Origin: Amanita rubescens
Taxonomy: Eukaryota; Basidiomycota; Agaricomycetes; Agaricales; Amanitaceae
DNA: 64,000 nt
Direction: 5' to 3'
Assembly (NCBI GenBank): GCA_015039365.1
Contig: WION01000198.1
Coordinates: 1-64,000 of the forward strand
The position numbers and the translations under genes are program-made. Of the stretch, positions 46,336 to 55,952 are shown piece after piece. Within the stretch, counting starts at the first letter, position 1. Each line of letters starts with the position of its first letter. The notes below the pieces were generated by a model. The model was not told where the DNA came from. It did not search any database and saw nothing but the letters and a program-made list of their open reading frames with translations.

Positions 46336-46435
46336 AGTAAGTATCTTTTTCTTCGTTAATACTATGATTAATGTTGGGCTCGTAGCACTCGGGTCGGAGC
46401 TCGTTGGCAATGGAAAGTCGCATAATGTATAGTTA
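46311..46435 (+). pseudogene. Fragment of the F-box gene's 3' end
   Basis: Plus-strand sequence TATGTGGACTGGTGCAGAGC, then a GTAAGT donor, an intron ending GCTCGTAG, and TTGGCAATGGAAAGTCGCAT. The same chain, including the intron position, forms the last two exons of the F-box gene on the minus strand near 34,786-34,930. Confidence 0.8.
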
Positions 46436-47485
46436 CGCAATATCTGTGCAAATGCAAATCACTCTTATACAGACGAGACGAAGCTGCCTTCCCAGGCGCA
46501 ATACTCGGAATCAACTTCAACCAATCGAATCGCTGGCAATCACCTCGGACGGCTGGCAGGTGGTCCGAGTTGAACTTGAAGACCGTGATCCAATTGTGTG
46601 GCGTAGTTTGTACACCATTCTGTTACCATAGTGGCACCACGCGTCCTGGCATCTCGTGCGTTTACAAAGGCTTCACTCGACTCCTACTGAACGCTGCTTC
46701 GTTTCGGCTCCAAACACCAACCCTGATTTCAGGGTTACTCTCATCGAGGGCTCGCTGGACGCTGCAACCAAAACGTGCAAGAAACCCCTTACCAGTCTCT
46801 CGTCGCTGCCGTTACTATATACGCGCAAACCATGTTGGATCAAGACGTCGTCGTCAAACACTATGAAATCAACAACCCATATCAGTTGCGGTCTTCACTG
46901 AAGTTCCAATCCCTTACACCAAGGTGCGCTTCCACAGCGTCCTAGATAAAGGGTGGTTTTATTTAAATCAAGCTGAAAGGTAAGCTCATATACCCGCTAC
47001 TTCATTTTTCACTGTAATGGCCAGATGCACTGTGTGTGAGTGGTGTGCCGTTTGAGCCCAGCAATACATCGAGTGGCATCATAGAAGCGAATAAGCCACA
47101 CCCCAGATACTGTTCAAGTGCTCACAATTCTGACCGTAACGTTCGTTGCCATCTCTTCTCATCGTATATAGCTCTCGGTACTTTTGCAGGAAGCGAAAAT
47201 CCTAATCCTTCATTGGTGCACTTACTCATGGTACCTTGTAGTGGTTCTTCACCGCTTACGATGGGAGCACTCAAATTTGCAGCGGATAAAAATCAAGGGC
47301 TCGTTGTAGAATTACTATTGAAAGACATGGTGAGTTTTCAGTGACTCAAACATGCTTGCCTGACTAGTTCTGACAGATCCTCTATTCCATTTCGCCCATG
47401 ATTACGACAGATCTTGCCCAAGTCCCTATATTCGGAAATATACAAGGCAGCAATACTACGGATACAAGTACAAGAGCGCTCTAGC
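46436..47485. other. Mosaic of weak coding-like fragments
   Basis: Plus-strand frames such as 'DQDVVVKHYEINNPYQLR' (~46,835) and 'ALKFAADKNQGLVVELLLKD' (~47,265) look like former exons but are separated by stops and show no family. The last one ends near the 3' end of the minus-strand CFEM-like gene. Confidence 0.4.
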
Positions 47486-47970
47486 CTAAAAATAAGTAGC
47501 CAAGGAGAAACATACAAAACTAAGAGATAGGACATCGGATAGCGTATCGATGGTCTGGACACGGCCTGCACCGTTAGAGGTAGGCGTTCCTGTTACAATG
47601 GTTAGCATTGTTGAGCATATACGGAGGACGGTATCATACCATGAGGTGGTGCAGTAGTAGGCGATGCCTGCAAGTTGCTTGAGGTTGCCAACAACTGCGC
47701 GCAAAACCCATTCAAAATGGATGTCGCTGATGCGACGTCCGTTTGAGATGTACATGCGGAGCCAACCACAGAGGAAACAGCAGCTATCGCTGCAGGGAAC
47801 TGGTTGCAAGTGCACTTCCAAGTGTCACAACCCACATCACAAGGTATGCAGTTGCCATATCCACAACAGGAAGCTTCAAAGACGTTCTGTACACAGGTCC
47901 TCTGATCGCCCAGTCCTGGCCACTTGGATGGGTCTGTCATCTGCGCCCCCACAAGCGCAACCACTGGCAT
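47486..47970 (-). CDS. CFEM-like cysteine-rich secreted protein, GPI-type end
   Basis: The mature region has ten cysteines in the pattern of a fungal CFEM-like module (CVQNVF..SCCGYGNC, CDVGC, WKCTC, SAC, GFC). An intron (GTATGA...GTAACAG, ~47,588-47,638) joins 'APPHG' to a short C-terminal exon ending in a hydrophobic tail ('LSLSFVCFSLATYF'), as expected for a GPI anchor signal. Compared with its plus-strand twin, the 5' end has lost 2 nt inside the signal-peptide codons, so the upstream ATG is out of frame. The first in-frame ATG is 47970 (MPVVALVGAQ), giving a shortened leader. It may therefore be secretion-defective or use another start. CFEM proteins sit on the cell surface and some bind haem; that is family knowledge only. 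Confidence 0.65.
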
Positions 47971-48542
47971 CAACGAGACAGACAAGGGAGAGCATCCTCA
48001 GCGTGATGGGTGTAAGATGGATAACGGTGATCGTACCGAGTCTTGTACATATATTAGTATCGCCTTTGACAGCTCAGGTACGAAAAGTGCTCAAACCCCA
48101 TAACAAGTTGGGGGCGGAGAAGGTGGCAACGGGTTACGGCTGCCCGGCCATGAGAATAGCGTAATTAGATAGTGATAGAGTTCAATTCTAAAAATTGCAG
48201 TAAATGAAAATGTTACGAGGCCCTATAGTCCCTCCCTGCCTAGGGCCATGCCACCACGAAGCGGTGGCCACAATCGACAAGTACATAATTTAGGCTAGAG
48301 TGACGAGTCAGGCCTCCATTGCAACTCCCGATCAATTCGGATGCCCCATAATTGTAACCGTCCCGTCTGTCACTGCTGGGTTCCTGGATGCTAAAGATAC
48401 TACACGCCGCTACCAATATGTAAGTACAAGACTTGACAATGATACTAGTACCATCAATCATTGTTGTCCATTTTACACCCATCAACCACGCTGAAGCTGC
48501 TAGTGTCACACCTGCATAGCCTGGCATTGACGGCAACCGAGG
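47971..48542. promoter_or_regulatory. Divergent promoter region between two CFEM-like genes
   Basis: Both halves share homologous upstream sequence in inverted orientation (TGTACAAGACT/AGTACAAGACTTG, TTACACCCATCA followed by ACGCTGA). The duplication therefore included the promoter. The plus-strand side carries ~45 extra bases just before the start. Confidence 0.55.
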
Positions 48543-49234
48543 ATGCTCTCCCTTGTCTATGTTTCGTTGATGCCAGCGGTTGCGCTTGTAGGGGCACAGA
48601 TGACAGACCCGTCCAACTTGTGGCCAGGACTGGGCGATCTGAGGACCTGTGTACAGAACGTCTTTGACGCTTCCTGTTGTGGATATGGCAACTGTATACC
48701 TTGTGATGTGGGTTGTGACACTTGGAAGTGCGCTTGCAACCAGTTCCCTGCAGCGCTAGCAGCTGTTTCCTCTGTGGTTGGCTCCGCATGCACGTCTCAA
48801 ACGGACGTCGCATCAGCGACATCCATTTTGAATGGGTTTTGCGCGCAGTTGTTGACAACCCCAAGCAACCTACAGTCATCGCCTACTACTCATGGTATAA
48901 TACCATCCTCCGTATCCACTCAACAGTGCTTACCATTGTAACAGGAACTTCCAATCCGACATCTCCTACTAGTACCACTTCCAATCCGACAACTCCTACC
49001 ACTTCCAATCCAACAACTCTTGCCAATCCGCCAATTCTTACCACTTCCGATACCACTTTCAATCCGACAACTCCTACCAGTTCCACAATGCTTGGGCACA
49101 ACTCTTTAAGCCACTCTGACATAATCGCCATCATCAGCACTTTCGTAGGACTAGCAGGATCAGCGATCGCGGGGATCGGCCTATATTATGCCATTAAAAC
49201 ATATAGAAATAATTATGGTAACATACATAGGTGA
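48543..49234 (+). CDS. CFEM-like cysteine-rich protein with Thr/Ser stalk and membrane anchor
   Basis: The start is the ATG at 48543, giving a good signal peptide (MLSLVYVSLMPAVALVGAQ). The cysteine module is almost identical to the minus-strand copy (SCCGYGNCIPCDVGCDTWKC). An intron (GTATAATACC...GTAACAG, ~48,896-48,944) joins 'SPTTH' to a Pro/Thr/Ser/Asn repeat stalk ('SNPTSPTSTTSNPTTPTT') and then a transmembrane segment ('IIAIISTFVGLAGSAIAGIG') with a basic cytoplasmic end. The two paralogues thus share a head but have different anchors: membrane span here, GPI-type in the other. Stop at 49234. Confidence 0.75.
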
Positions 49235-50061
49235 GGTTGGCACAGTCACTGCATAACTCTTCAATTAATAGTCGAAGGTTAGCCAGATGATTAAGAATTT
49301 GAACTTAGTCATATCTAATGAAATCTAATCATTCCGCGTTTTTGATTTGATGAGGAAGTCACTACTTGGCCGACTTACATTCAGTACCCACTCTTCTCAA
49401 ATTAATCAATAAACGAAATCTCAATCGGCACCGCGGTATCAAACCCGTCTTGAGCAACGCTCCCTCGCCTTACCAGCATGCCAGTCAGCCCATTACATAA
49501 CGGCTATTTCCCGCTCCGTGAGAAGCCCGGCTATCGGGCTATCATCCGTAAGCTTTTGTTCCTCGTTAGCAACGAATCGGACCAATCAGGTGACAACTCA
49601 CATCGCCGTTTCTATAAACGAGACAATGTCAATCTGGGAACTTACGAGCCAATAGGAACGAATTGTTTTCGTGAACTGTGACGGAAAGGTCGGTCGTTTC
49701 ATTGAAATAAAAGAATACAAACATAACGTACTCTCGTGAGTGAATCGCAACGAGGCACTGAGTCACTTTTTCTTGGACATTCTCCCAAGTAAATCTGCCA
49801 ATCGGCCTGTCCTTCTCGTTGAAAGAGAGTAAAAGCAATGATCAGCAGTCAACGACTCAACGACTTGAGTTCGCCTAGTGAAAGAGGGTTTCCATCGTAA
49901 GCAGCATTTAATTGTACAAATCGGCGAGGAAGATGAGTGGGGGCCAAGCGTGGATCCTGGACTGTCGTCCCTCCCGAGTGGCGAACTCCTTATATACCCG
50001 CGGTACAGTTCCCTAACCCTCCTCCGCTCGCATACATGCCGGCTGCACCGAGCACCTGGTC
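49235..50061. other. Host flank of the Ty3 insertion; possible disrupted gene
   Basis: A plus-strand frame up to 50061 ('RGSWTVVPPEWRTPYIPAV', 'PPPLAYMPAAPSTW') looks coding and continues for a few codons after the element ('SFLDGNTVLSAV', from 58204). This suggests the retrotransposon landed in an exon of an unknown gene. The rest of the stretch has no clear gene. Confidence 0.4.
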
Positions 50062-50284
50062 TGTTACAACACGGTACGGACTCCCGCATTATGCTTACAT
50101 GATACGTCGGACATGTTTATTCCTTTATGCCTACCTTACTTGTCGTCTACCTTATGCTCGATTCATACGGACAAGCTCGCTTCTTTAACTATACCATCCC
50201 TTGTTCCACATATGACGCCGTCCTTATACTTACTTTCGTACTTACCATTATTCATTAATTAGTACGTCTCATTGTACTTGCTAG

Positions 50285-50292
50285 TATAAGTA
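50285..50292 (+). promoter_or_regulatory. TATA-like box of the Ty3 LTR
   Basis: TATAAGTA lies 33 nt upstream of 50318, the position that the self-priming model predicts as the RNA 5' end. Confidence 0.6.
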
Positions 50293-50317
50293 CCGCATGT
50301 ATTCTAGAGTCGAACCC

Positions 50318-50330
50318 TAAGTTCGACTTA
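50318..50330 (+). promoter_or_regulatory. Predicted RNA 5' end / self-primer
   Basis: TAAGTTCGACTTA is exactly complementary (13/13) to 50517-50529, two bases past the LTR. This is the geometry of Tf1/sushi-type self-priming, where the RNA's own 5' end folds back as primer. Confidence 0.6.
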
Positions 50331-50516
50331 GCTGTTTATTGTCGTCTGGCAATATAACCGTACTCTTAAACTCATCTACCACAATCGTCCTCAGATCCTA
50401 AGTCAACGTCTTGATTTAGGATTAAACTTATAATCTTAACGTTTGACTTAAAGACTTGTAATCGTGACTAGAGTTGCCGCTGCAACTTAAGTTGAGATTA
50501 TCGAGTTCGTAACAAT

Positions 50517-50529
50517 TAAGTCGAACTTA
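50517..50529 (+). other. Primer-binding site, self-complementary
   Basis: TAAGTCGAACTTA, starting 2 nt downstream of the 5' LTR. It pairs with 50318-50330. I recognise no tRNA 3' end match starting with TGG here. Confidence 0.6.
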
Positions 50530-50605
50530 TCAATAAGCCTGAACATCGATTCATTGGCATTTGATAACACACACTTCGACGAACTTCCGGAAAGCCAGCC
50601 CGTAG

Positions 50606-51283
50606 GTTACTGGCCACGTTGTCAAAACGGATTGGAGAGCTCCACCAAATAGAGCTACAAGAGATCGTAAAGGGAACTACGTTCTTGACGGATACTACGT
50701 CAGACTAAACGGTGCAAAACGAATCTGGGAAGATACTGGAGGAAATCCAGTTAAAGAACAAGAATTCTGGATACCGCAAAAAGAAACTAGACCTCCGAAC
50801 GAATCATATTATTATTTCGCAGATCTATATCTTCAGGAACAGCACATCAGATTCGATCACCTCACAGAACGTTGGATAGCATCCGAAACACAAGAATTTG
50901 TCCCTAACGAATACTTCAACACCCCCATTTGGATAAAGGGGACTGTTGACGCTCTACCAGAGAACCTAAGACCGAAAACTCTCCTTTCCATACAGACAAA
51001 AGGCAAAAAGAAAGCAAAATTTGGCCTAAACGATAGTGAATCCGAGAAAGAAGGAGAAACAGATCAAAAACCCGATCTATCCCTTGATTTTCTCAGTGAT
51101 CTTTCAGTTGGAACGACACCAACACCTGCCCAACAACCGACCAAACCCGAACCAGGTCCTTCGAACCCTAAACAAGAAAAGGACGAAGAAGACCCGTTTG
51201 ACTCTGACAGAATCGAAGTAGACGAACCTAAACCCGACCCAACCCCACCACGCAGAGATCCATCACCCCCACCATCACCAAGA
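50606..51283 (+). other. AUG-less open frame in the Ty3 leader (226 codons)
   Basis: In frame with gag and open from the TAG at 50603-50605 to the gag ATG. It translates to protein-like sequence ('NYVLDGYYVRLNGAKRIWED', 'YYYFADLYLQEQHIRFDHL', 'IWIKGTVDALPENLRPKTLL'). There is no ATG in any frame from 50318 to 51283. It may extend Gag by near-cognate initiation, or be joined by splicing. Confidence 0.6.
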
Positions 51284-52342
51284 ATGTCTGGAGGAAGTAC
51301 AGACCCTACGCCCAACCCACGAACCCCTAGTCTCATCGGAGATCTCCCTGAATTCAAAGGGAAGCGAAAGGATGCCAACACGTTCATAGAAGACATCGAA
51401 ATCTTCTTTGATATGAACCCTGAACGGATGAACACAGACCGTTTAAAAATCCTTGCCGCCCTGAATAAAATCTCAGATGGAGCCAGACAATGGAAGAAGA
51501 ATAAATTAGCAGAATTACGAAAATCTCGCGCTACCACCGAAGGAGGCGTTACGAGACCTGCTTTATTCGATGATTGGGAAGCATTTAAACTGTCATTCTT
51601 GACAGATTGGGGAGAAGTTGATCCAAGTGGAAATGCATACACGAAAATTCTCAATCTACAGAACAGATCGTCTATGAAAGGAAAGAAACAGATGACCCTA
51701 CCTAACTACGTTAATCAGTTCAAGGAACAAATCACGAAAGCCGGAATCGAAGGAGAAGCAGCATTCCATATGTTCGGAAAAGGACTTACAGCACCCGAGT
51801 TCGAAAAAGCAATGCTCATGAACCCAAAAACACTACAAGATTGGTACGACATTGCTATCAAACTCGACAACATCCGAACCCGTTCATATGCTTATTCCCC
51901 TCGATCTGGAAATGGTCATTCATCATCCTCTCATAACGACGAATCATGGGCTATGCAGATCGATCATAAATTTCTGGAACACGAAGAAGACCCAGAATTA
52001 GAACTTACGATCAGATCTATGTCCAAAGAAGAAAGAGAACGCTACATCAAAGACGGTTTATGTTTTATCTGCGGAATCAAAGGACACATGTCAGGGCAAT
52101 GCCCAAAGAAGAAAAGAAACAAAGGGAAAGGCCGATTTAAAGGAGGAAGGAAAAGAGGATTCGCGCCCAAACGTCACATTCGAGCCACATCAAATGATGG
52201 TGACGGAAATTGGGAAGAAGAAGAAGTCCGAGAGTCAAAACCAAATTACACCAAGAACATCCGAGCGCTGATGAAAGGGATGTCAACCGACGAAAAGAAT
52301 GATCTATTACTATCTCTTGCCGATGAAAACGAGGATTTTTAA
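51284..52342 (+). CDS. gag: Gag polyprotein (352 residues from first AUG)
   Basis: Structural protein that packages the element's RNA. The first AUG of the predicted transcript is at 51284. The central part ('FEKAMLMNPKTLQDWYDIAI') is the Ty3-type capsid region. Near the C-terminus is one zinc knuckle of the CX2CX4HX4C type ('CFICGIKGHMSGQC', ~52,060-52,105), followed by a basic stretch. The frame stays open upstream for another 226 codons without AUG. It ends at the TAA 52340-52342, right after GAT TTT. Pol begins in the -1 frame, which overlaps gag by 16 nt. Confidence 0.9.
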   Translation: MSGGSTDPTPNPRTPSLIGDLPEFKGKRKDANTFIEDIEIFFDMNPERMNTDRLKILAALNKISDGARQWKKNKLAELRKSRATTEGGVTRPALFDDWEAFKLSFLTDWGEVDPSGNAYTKILNLQNRSSMKGKKQMTLPNYVNQFKEQITKAGIEGEAAFHMFGKGLTAPEFEKAMLMNPKTLQDWYDIAIKLDNIRTRSYAYSPRSGNGHSSSSHNDESWAMQIDHKFLEHEEDPELELTIRSMSKEERERYIKDGLCFICGIKGHMSGQCPKKKRNKGKGRFKGGRKRGFAPKRHIRATSNDGDGNWEEEEVRESKPNYTKNIRALMKGMSTDEKNDLLLSLADENEDF

Positions 52343-52356
52343 CAGTGGGGCTCATG
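52327..52356 (+). other. gag-pol junction
   Basis: The pol frame is open from 52327 (after a TGA at 52324). The gag end reads GAT TTT TAA: a T5 run lets a P-site Phe-tRNA slip -1 from TTT to TTT with the stop codon in the A site. Alternatively, pol may restart at the ATG 52354-52356, 11 nt after the TAA. Both are inferences. Confidence 0.5.
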
Positions 52357-55300
52357 ACAGTGGATGAAGTCTCAGATACACCAGATTCAACTCTCAATAT
52401 ATCTCATGTAACAGTACAATCTATTTCAAAACGAAGATTATCTGTCCCTATCAAAGTTGAAACTGAAAACAACACTGAAAACCTCGTTGCCCTTGTCGAC
52501 TGCGGAGCCGAAGGGATATTTATCGACAAAAGGATAGCACACAAATGGAGAAAACGAGAAACTCCACGACCAATTAGAGTTTATAACGTCGATGGCACCA
52601 TAAACAAAGAAGGAGAAATCAATGAACAATGTCTAATCACCTTCGAAATGAACGGAAAACGCATGACCGAATGGTTTCACGTATCAGCAATAGGAAAACA
52701 AACGATTATACTGGGGCTTCCTTGGCTAGAGAAGCATAACCCTGACGTAAATTGGAGAGAAAAGACTCTAGAGTTCCGAGACTCTGAACAGGACAAGATC
52801 AAGGCATCACTTCGGAGCATCTGTCAACAGATTGACAGAATAGCTATGCCTGAACAGGAAGAAGATCTCGTTATCGGATATTTGATGTCACACAAAGGAT
52901 CACAGACGACAGATCACGGATGGAACACGCATACATTTGAGGATATAGGAAGCTGGTCAGAAGACGAATACGACCAAGTAACTATCGCACGATATACACC
53001 AGCTCAACAAATGGAACACAAATACCATCAAACAGAGGAGGTTTACACGCTCCCTCCTGAATACTCGGCATGGAAAGATGTATTCGAGAAAAAAGCAAGT
53101 GAACGATTCCCAGAAAGCCGATCTTGGGATCACCAGATAGAACTTCGCGATGATTTCATACCAAAAAGAGGAAAAATCTATCCCTTATCTCCGAAACAGC
53201 AGAATACACTGGATGAATGGATTAAAGAACACGTCGAAAAAGACTACATCAGACCGTCGAAATCACCGCAGGCATCACCTTTCTTCTTTGTAGAAAAGAA
53301 AGAAGCACAAAAACTACGACCCTGCCAAGATTATCGATATCTGAACGAATATACTAAACCAAACGCATATCCACTACCTCTTATCTCCGATCTTATGATC
53401 AAACTCAAAGATTCGGAATACTTTACAAAATTGGATATCCGATGGGGATATAATAACGTTCAAATCAAGGAATCTGACAGATGGAAAGCCGCCTTTATCA
53501 CCAATCGAGGTTTATTTGAACCTAATGTCATGTTCTTTGGATTACAAAATTCACCAGCAACGTTTCAAGCTATGATGGACGATTATTTTAGGGATTTTAC
53601 AGAAAAAGGATGGCTCGTCATCTACATGGATGACATGCTAATACACGCGCGCACTAAAGAAGAACTCGAGATTCGAACAAAACAAGTACTTGAACGATTA
53701 CAGAAACACGATCTTTACCTCAAGCTTGAAAAGTGTAAATTCGCTGCCAAAGAAGTTGATTTTCTAGGCACCGTCATATCCAAAAATACAATAAAAATGG
53801 ACCCGATCAAACTTGCCGGAATCAGGGACTGGCCAACCCCTTCTACCGTTAAACAAGTTAGATCCTTTTTAGGATTCGGAAATTACTATCGAAGGTTTAT
53901 TTTCGGATTCGCCCATCTTGCACGACCTTTGCACGACCTAACAAAGAAAAACAAATTATGGACATGGACCGCAGAATGCCAAGTCGCATTTGATCTATTA
54001 AAAGAACGCTTCACATCCGCACCTGTCTTAATGATGCCTGATGTTAACAAACCCTTTATTCTACAAACGGATGCATCAGACCGCGCTATCGGAGCAGTTC
54101 TAATGCAAAAAGATGACAATGGCGACTTACACCCATGCGGATACCTATCCCACGCTTTAACACCGACTGAAACACGATGGCAAATCTACGACCGAGAGTT
54201 ATTCGCCATTTACTACGCTCTTTATAACGAATGGAGATACCTGCTTGAAGGAGCAGAACACCCTGTCATTATTCATTGCGACCACAAGAATCTACTCTAC
54301 TATCGAGAACCACAACGTCTTACGAACCGCCAAGCACGATGGTGGAACGACTTGTCTCGATTTAATATTAAATTAACCCATGTCCCTGGAGCAAAACTAA
54401 TAATAGCGGACGCCCTATCCCGCCGACCCGATCATATGACAAAAGACGAACCAGAAGAGTTAATAACGATGCTCCCAAAAGAACTCTTTGTTCGCACAAT
54501 CGCCGAAGATCTCCGTGATAGAGCAATAGAAATAACTGTCAAAGATGAATTCGCTCAATCAATCAAGAAATGTCTAAAAGAAAAAGGAACACCGCCTTTA
54601 CGCACAGCCCTTTCTGATTGGACCCTTGACGACGAATTAATCCTATACAAAGGGAAATCTTTTATCCCTCCTGACACCGATCTTCGCCGAGATATTATTA
54701 GAGATTTTCATGAATCACCAACAAGCGGACACCCCGGTTTCTTCAAAACACTCGCCTTATTAAAGGAATATTACTGGTGGCCATTAATGTCTAAAATGGT
54801 TAAACAGTTTATTGACGGATGCACGGCATGTCAACAAATGAAATCAAATACACACCCTACCGCCGCACCTCTGATGCCAATTAAGTCTCATGCACACCGA
54901 CCCTTTCAACAAATAACTATGGATTTCATAACCGATTTACCCACAAGTAACGGTTTTGATTCTATCTTTATCGTGGTCGATCAAGGACTTACAAAGGGAG
55001 TAATTCTCATGCCTTGTAATAAAACTATCACCGCCGACGAAACCGCCGACCTCTACATTCGGAATGTATTCAAAAACTTCGGACTACCCGACGTCATGAT
55101 CTCCGATCGAGGACCGCAGTTCGCATCACATGTCTTTAACGGCATAATGGACTCATTAAAAATCAAACATAAAATGAGTACCGCCTTCCATCCACAAACT
55201 GATGGACAAACGGAGCGATATAACGCCGAATTAGAAGCTTATCTCCGAATATTCTGTGCCTATGAACCAGATACTTGGAACAAAATGATACCAATAGCAC

Positions 55301-55950
55301 AATTCGCGCATAATTCACGCACTCATGAAGCATTGAAACAATCGCCCTTTCAATTGATGTATGGAACATCCCCGGTTGCACTTCCCCTTGTCTCAAATAA
55401 GACAAATACGCCAACCGCCGATAACCGCATCAACTCCTTGTTCCGCGCACGAGAAGAAGCACTCGCCGCACATGATCTAGCACGAGCTAAGATGATGGAG
55501 AGAACAACGAGAAAGACCAAACCGTTCAAAGTCAATGACAAAGTATGGTTAGAGTCTAGGAACCTGAAGATTCCTTATCAGAGCAGAAAGCTCGCACCTA
55601 AACGAGAAGGTCCCTTTTCCATCAAAGAAGTCTTAGGACCAGTGACATATCGTCTCACACTACCAAGACAATGGAAAATTCATAACGTATTCCACGCCGC
55701 CTTACTAACGCCATTCAAAGAAACTTCCTTTCATGGAACAATGGAAACGAGGCCCCCTCCCGATCTGATCGAAGGAGAACAAGAATACGAAGTAGAAGCA
55801 CTGCTTGCACATCGCAAGTTTAGAGGGAAATTACAATTTCTTGTAAAGTGGAAAGGCTATGACACCAGTGAAAACACATGGGAACCAGAAAATAACTTGA
55901 CGCATATGGAAGACCTCCTTCTAGAATATAAAAGACGAAGGAAACTCTGA
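52345..55950 (+). CDS. pol: Pol polyprotein: protease, RT, RNase H, integrase, chromodomain
   Basis: The frame opens at 52327; the first ATG is 52354. Protease: 'ALVDCGAEGIF' (~residue 52), with Cys replacing the usual Ser/Thr after the catalytic Asp. RT: 'YMDDML' (~53,621). RNase H: 'LQTDASDRAIGAVLMQ' (~54,060). Integrase: HHCC finger ('TSGHPG...CTACQQ', ~54,720-54,840) and the catalytic D...D-35-E core (MDFITD, SDRGPQF, QTERYN). C-terminus: a chromodomain ('YEVEALLAHRKFRGKLQFLV', 'WKGYDTSENTWEPENNL', ~55,786-55,930), which in chromoviruses targets integration to marked chromatin. All key residues are present, so the enzyme set looks active. The stop codon TGA 55948-55950 is 2 nt before the next ATG. 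Confidence 0.97.
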   Translation: MGLMTVDEVSDTPDSTLNISHVTVQSISKRRLSVPIKVETENNTENLVALVDCGAEGIFIDKRIAHKWRKRETPRPIRVYNVDGTINKEGEINEQCLITFEMNGKRMTEWFHVSAIGKQTIILGLPWLEKHNPDVNWREKTLEFRDSEQDKIKASLRSICQQIDRIAMPEQEEDLVIGYLMSHKGSQTTDHGWNTHTFEDIGSWSEDEYDQVTIARYTPAQQMEHKYHQTEEVYTLPPEYSAWKDVFEKKASERFPESRSWDHQIELRDDFIPKRGKIYPLSPKQQNTLDEWIKEHVEKDYIRPSKSPQASPFFFVEKKEAQKLRPCQDYRYLNEYTKPNAYPLPLISDLMIKLKDSEYFTKLDIRWGYNNVQIKESDRWKAAFITNRGLFEPNVMFFGLQNSPATFQAMMDDYFRDFTEKGWLVIYMDDMLIHARTKEELEIRTKQVLERLQKHDLYLKLEKCKFAAKEVDFLGTVISKNTIKMDPIKLAGIRDWPTPSTVKQVRSFLGFGNYYRRFIFGFAHLARPLHDLTKKNKLWTWTAECQVAFDLLKERFTSAPVLMMPDVNKPFILQTDASDRAIGAVLMQKDDNGDLHPCGYLSHALTPTETRWQIYDRELFAIYYALYNEWRYLLEGAEHPVIIHCDHKNLLYYREPQRLTNRQARWWNDLSRFNIKLTHVPGAKLIIADALSRRPDHMTKDEPEELITMLPKELFVRTIAEDLRDRAIEITVKDEFAQSIKKCLKEKGTPPLRTALSDWTLDDELILYKGKSFIPPDTDLRRDIIRDFHESPTSGHPGFFKTLALLKEYYWWPLMSKMVKQFIDGCTACQQMKSNTHPTAAPLMPIKSHAHRPFQQITMDFITDLPTSNGFDSIFIVVDQGLTKGVILMPCNKTITADETADLYIRNVFKNFGLPDVMISDRGPQFASHVFNGIMDSLKIKHKMSTAFHPQTDGQTERYNAELEAYLRIFCAYEPDTWNKMIPIAQFAHNSRTHEALKQSPFQLMYGTSPVALPLVSNKTNTPTADNRINSLFRAREEALAAHDLARAKMMERTTRKTKPFKVNDKVWLESRNLKIPYQSRKLAPKREGPFSIKEVLGPVTYRLTLPRQWKIHNVFHAALLTPFKETSFHGTMETRPPPDLIEGEQEYEVEALLAHRKFRGKLQFLVKWKGYDTSENTWEPENNLTHMEDLLLEYKRRRKL

Positions 55951-55952
55951 AG

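Larger units (their letters stand above)
50062..50514 (+). repeat. 5' LTR
   Basis: 453 bp, starting TGTTACAAC and ending GTTCGTAACA. Contains the TATA-like box and inferred transcription start. Confidence 0.95.
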
